Below, piece after piece: positions 62,451 through 64,000 of a DNA stretch of 64,000 nucleotides. The DNA is from Chryseobacterium sp. ZHDP1 (GTDB taxonomy: Bacteria > Bacteroidota > Bacteroidia > Flavobacteriales > Weeksellaceae). Under the pieces are notes generated by a model. That model did not search any database, was not told where the DNA came from, and saw only the letters and a program-made list of their open reading frames with translations. Position 1 is the first letter of the stretch; every line of letters begins with the position of its first letter. The translations under genes and the position numbers were made by a program. The stretch is taken from the NCBI RefSeq assembly GCF_018603435.1, contig NZ_CP075682.1:62001-126000 (forward strand), read 5' to 3'.

Positions 62451-63497
62451 TTGAAGTCCCTTTTTCTAACCTTCGCTACAAGTATTTTACTAAGCTGTAA
62501 TACAACAAAAGTTGTTGAGCAAAAACAATTGTTTCAAAAGATTGACAGTTTGGTTCAAACCAAAAATCCAAGAACATTCAATGGAGTGGTTGTGATTTCA
62601 AAAGAAGGAAAAAATATTTACGAAAAAGCTTACGGGTTTTCAAATGCTAAAAATCAGACTAAGCTTAGTCCTGACGATAGATTTTCATCAATGTCTATTG
62701 CAAAGCAGATTACAGCGACTTTGGTAATGCTGGAAGTAGAAAAAGGAACCATCAGTCTTAATCAGCCAATCAATATTTATCTGAAGGATTTAAAATATGA
62801 TTGGGCAAACAAGGTAACCGTTCATCATCTATTGAACAATTCTTCAGGGATTGATGCCTGGCAATTAAAAGAAGAATTACTTTTTGAGCCGGGAACTCAG
62901 TTCAAGTATTCGAATATTGGTTATGCTATGCTGGGCAAAATTCTGGAAAGTGCAACCGGAAAATCTTATGAACAACTTGTTACAGAACTTTTCGGAAGAT
63001 GTGGAATGAAAAGTAGCTTTTATCCTAATACTATAAATCAGAAAAGTCTTGTTAATAGTTATGCGATTACAAAAGATGGGACAAATCTGGTCAAAGAATT
63101 TCCATATTCAGCAGAACTTTATCCTGGAAGTCATTTGATTGTTACAGCCGGAGATCTGGCAAAATGGAACAATCTCCTTCACAATGGTAAAATTCTGAAA
63201 GACGAAAGCTATCAGAAAATGATTCATTATTCTATTACTGATATTCATACACTTTTCAGTGAGAAAGAAATAGGTTATGGCTACGGATTAAGAATTAACG
63301 ACAAAGCGGATGTTTTTGAAATCGGACATACGGGATTTTCTCCGCCAGCAGGATTTACAGCTGTTAACCTATATTATCCAAAGAAGAAAATTTCGGTTAC
63401 AGTATTGGAAAATCAGGCAACAGATAATTTTGATATTGCTTATTATTTTGAACAAGAAATTAGAAATACAATCGTAAAAAGCAATTTGGTAAAATAA
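62451..63497 (+). CDS. class C beta-lactamase-fold serine hydrolase, lipoprotein
   Basis: 348 aa starting at TTG 62451; the signal peptide begins exactly there (KSLFLTFATSILLSC, lipobox Cys16), which supports this start. Serine hydrolase motifs: Ser82-xx-Lys85 (SIAK), Tyr153-Ser-Asn155, and His293-Thr-Gly295 in place of KTG. Such proteins are mostly esterases or D-amino-acid peptidases; beta-lactam hydrolysis is not implied. It sits 7 nt after carA and 15 nt before carB, an unusual place. Confidence 0.85.
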   Translation: MKSLFLTFATSILLSCNTTKVVEQKQLFQKIDSLVQTKNPRTFNGVVVISKEGKNIYEKAYGFSNAKNQTKLSPDDRFSSMSIAKQITATLVMLEVEKGTISLNQPINIYLKDLKYDWANKVTVHHLLNNSSGIDAWQLKEELLFEPGTQFKYSNIGYAMLGKILESATGKSYEQLVTELFGRCGMKSSFYPNTINQKSLVNSYAITKDGTNLVKEFPYSAELYPGSHLIVTAGDLAKWNNLLHNGKILKDESYQKMIHYSITDIHTLFSEKEIGYGYGLRINDKADVFEIGHTGFSPPAGFTAVNLYYPKKKISVTVLENQATDNFDIAYYFEQEIRNTIVKSNLVK

Positions 63498-63512
63498 AAT
63501 TTAAAAAGTAAA

Positions 63513-64000
63513 ATGAAAAGAAACGACATAAAAACAATTTTAGTAATCGGTTCAGGTCCCATCATTATCGGTCAGGCGGCGGAATTTGATTACGCAGGAA
63601 CGCAGGCTTGCCTGTCTTTAAAAGAAGAAGGCTACAAGGTAATTTTGATTAACTCAAACCCTGCAACCATTATGACGGATGTTGAAATCGCAGACAAAGT
63701 CTACATCGAGCCGATTTCACTTCAGTTTGTAAGTCATATCATCAGAAAAGAACGTCCCGATGCACTTTTACCAACGCTTGGAGGACAAACCGGACTGAAT
63801 ATGGCGGTAGAACTGGAAAAATCAGGAATTTTGGAAGAATGCAAAGTTGAGGTGTTGGGAACAAAACTTTCAGCCATCAACAGAGCGGAAGACAGAGATC
63901 TTTTCCGTGAACTGATGAGAGAATTAAACGAACCCGTTCCGGAATCTGATATTGTAAACACGGTGGAAGGAGCATTAAATTTTGCAGACAGAATCGGGTA
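63513..64000 (+). CDS. carB: carbamoyl-phosphate synthase large subunit (5' part)
   Basis: Open from ATG 63513 to the window end (162 codons). N-terminal domain: [33 protein letters not shown] and [17 protein letters not shown] are unmistakable for CarB. The ATP-grasp core is only just reached. The rest lies beyond the window. Confidence 0.95.
   Translation, partial: MKRNDIKTILVIGSGPIIIGQAAEFDYAGTQACLSLKEEGYKVILINSNPATIMTDVEIADKVYIEPISLQFVSHIIRKERPDALLPTLGGQTGLNMAVELEKSGILEECKVEVLGTKLSAINRAEDRDLFRELMRELNEPVPESDIVNTVEGALNFADRIG

Overview
The window is about 64 kb of low-GC chromosome from a Bacteroidota, most likely a Chryseobacterium-type Weeksellaceae/Flavobacteriia. Grounds for this: two secreted proteins end in type IX secretion (T9SS) sorting domains; promoters match the Bacteroidota consensus (TTTG, about 19-21 nt, TAnnTTTG); there is a CarboxypepD_reg/TonB-dependent receptor, a fused SecDF, the N-acyl-ornithine carbamoyltransferase form of arginine synthesis, and many Bacteroidota-type intergenic repeats. 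No rRNA, tRNA, CRISPR array, prophage or plasmid function was seen.

Layout. 1-1269: two minus-strand hypotheticals (membrane, secreted). 1382-5697: PEP carboxylase, convergent with a T9SS subtilase. 5784-9516: a sugar/surface-polysaccharide run (DegT aminotransferase, small membrane protein, a REP-associated tyrosine transposase bracketed by palindromes, galE, a cytidylyltransferase-like gene). 9566-15536 (minus): TonB-dependent receptor, mltG, dapF, a Tyr/Asn-rich lipoprotein, pnuC. 15702-28134: APC permease, BNR-repeat protein, hemN, T9SS PQQ-type sugar dehydrogenase, secDF, Tet-like MFS pump, tatA-PAP2-TPR operon. 28591-35307: trmL, small membrane protein, rlmH, yihY-like, nhaA, rel/spoT, hypothetical. 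35514-47025 (minus): a short-chain fatty acid locus. In transcription order it holds porin, MHS-type MFS transporter, two tiny membrane proteins, an SLC5-STAC-histidine kinase of CrbS type, an IS200-type transposase element, a receiver-only response regulator, a propionyl-CoA synthetase-like enzyme and acetyl-CoA synthetase. 47217-56956: an InsA-like zinc-ribbon/HTH protein divergent from a complete arginine operon (GNAT acyltransferase, argG, argC, argD, argF', argB, argE, argH). 57083-59894: an Lrp regulator divergent from an egtD-egtB ergothioneine-type pair. 60120-64000: pyrimidine genes pyrB, carA, a class C beta-lactamase-fold lipoprotein and the start of carB, preceded by a short leader ORF and terminator that look like a pyrBI-type attenuator.

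How the parts work together. The acs locus couples uptake (porin, MFS), sensing (transporter-kinase plus receiver) and activation (two acyl-CoA synthetases) of acetate/propionate. The arg, pyrB and carAB genes share carbamoyl phosphate. The most unusual aspect is the number of intergenic repeats inside apparent operons. At least six types are visible: REP-like double hairpins linked to the IS200-type transposase; palindromes flanking a second Y1 transposase; a ~200-bp repeat twice in the arg operon; an AT-rich ~125-205-bp repeat in three places; GTCATT-ended hairpin elements; and several perfect hairpins. One repeat supplies the C-terminus and stop codon of the sensor kinase. All identifications come from reading the sequence and from recalled family motifs; no database search was run.
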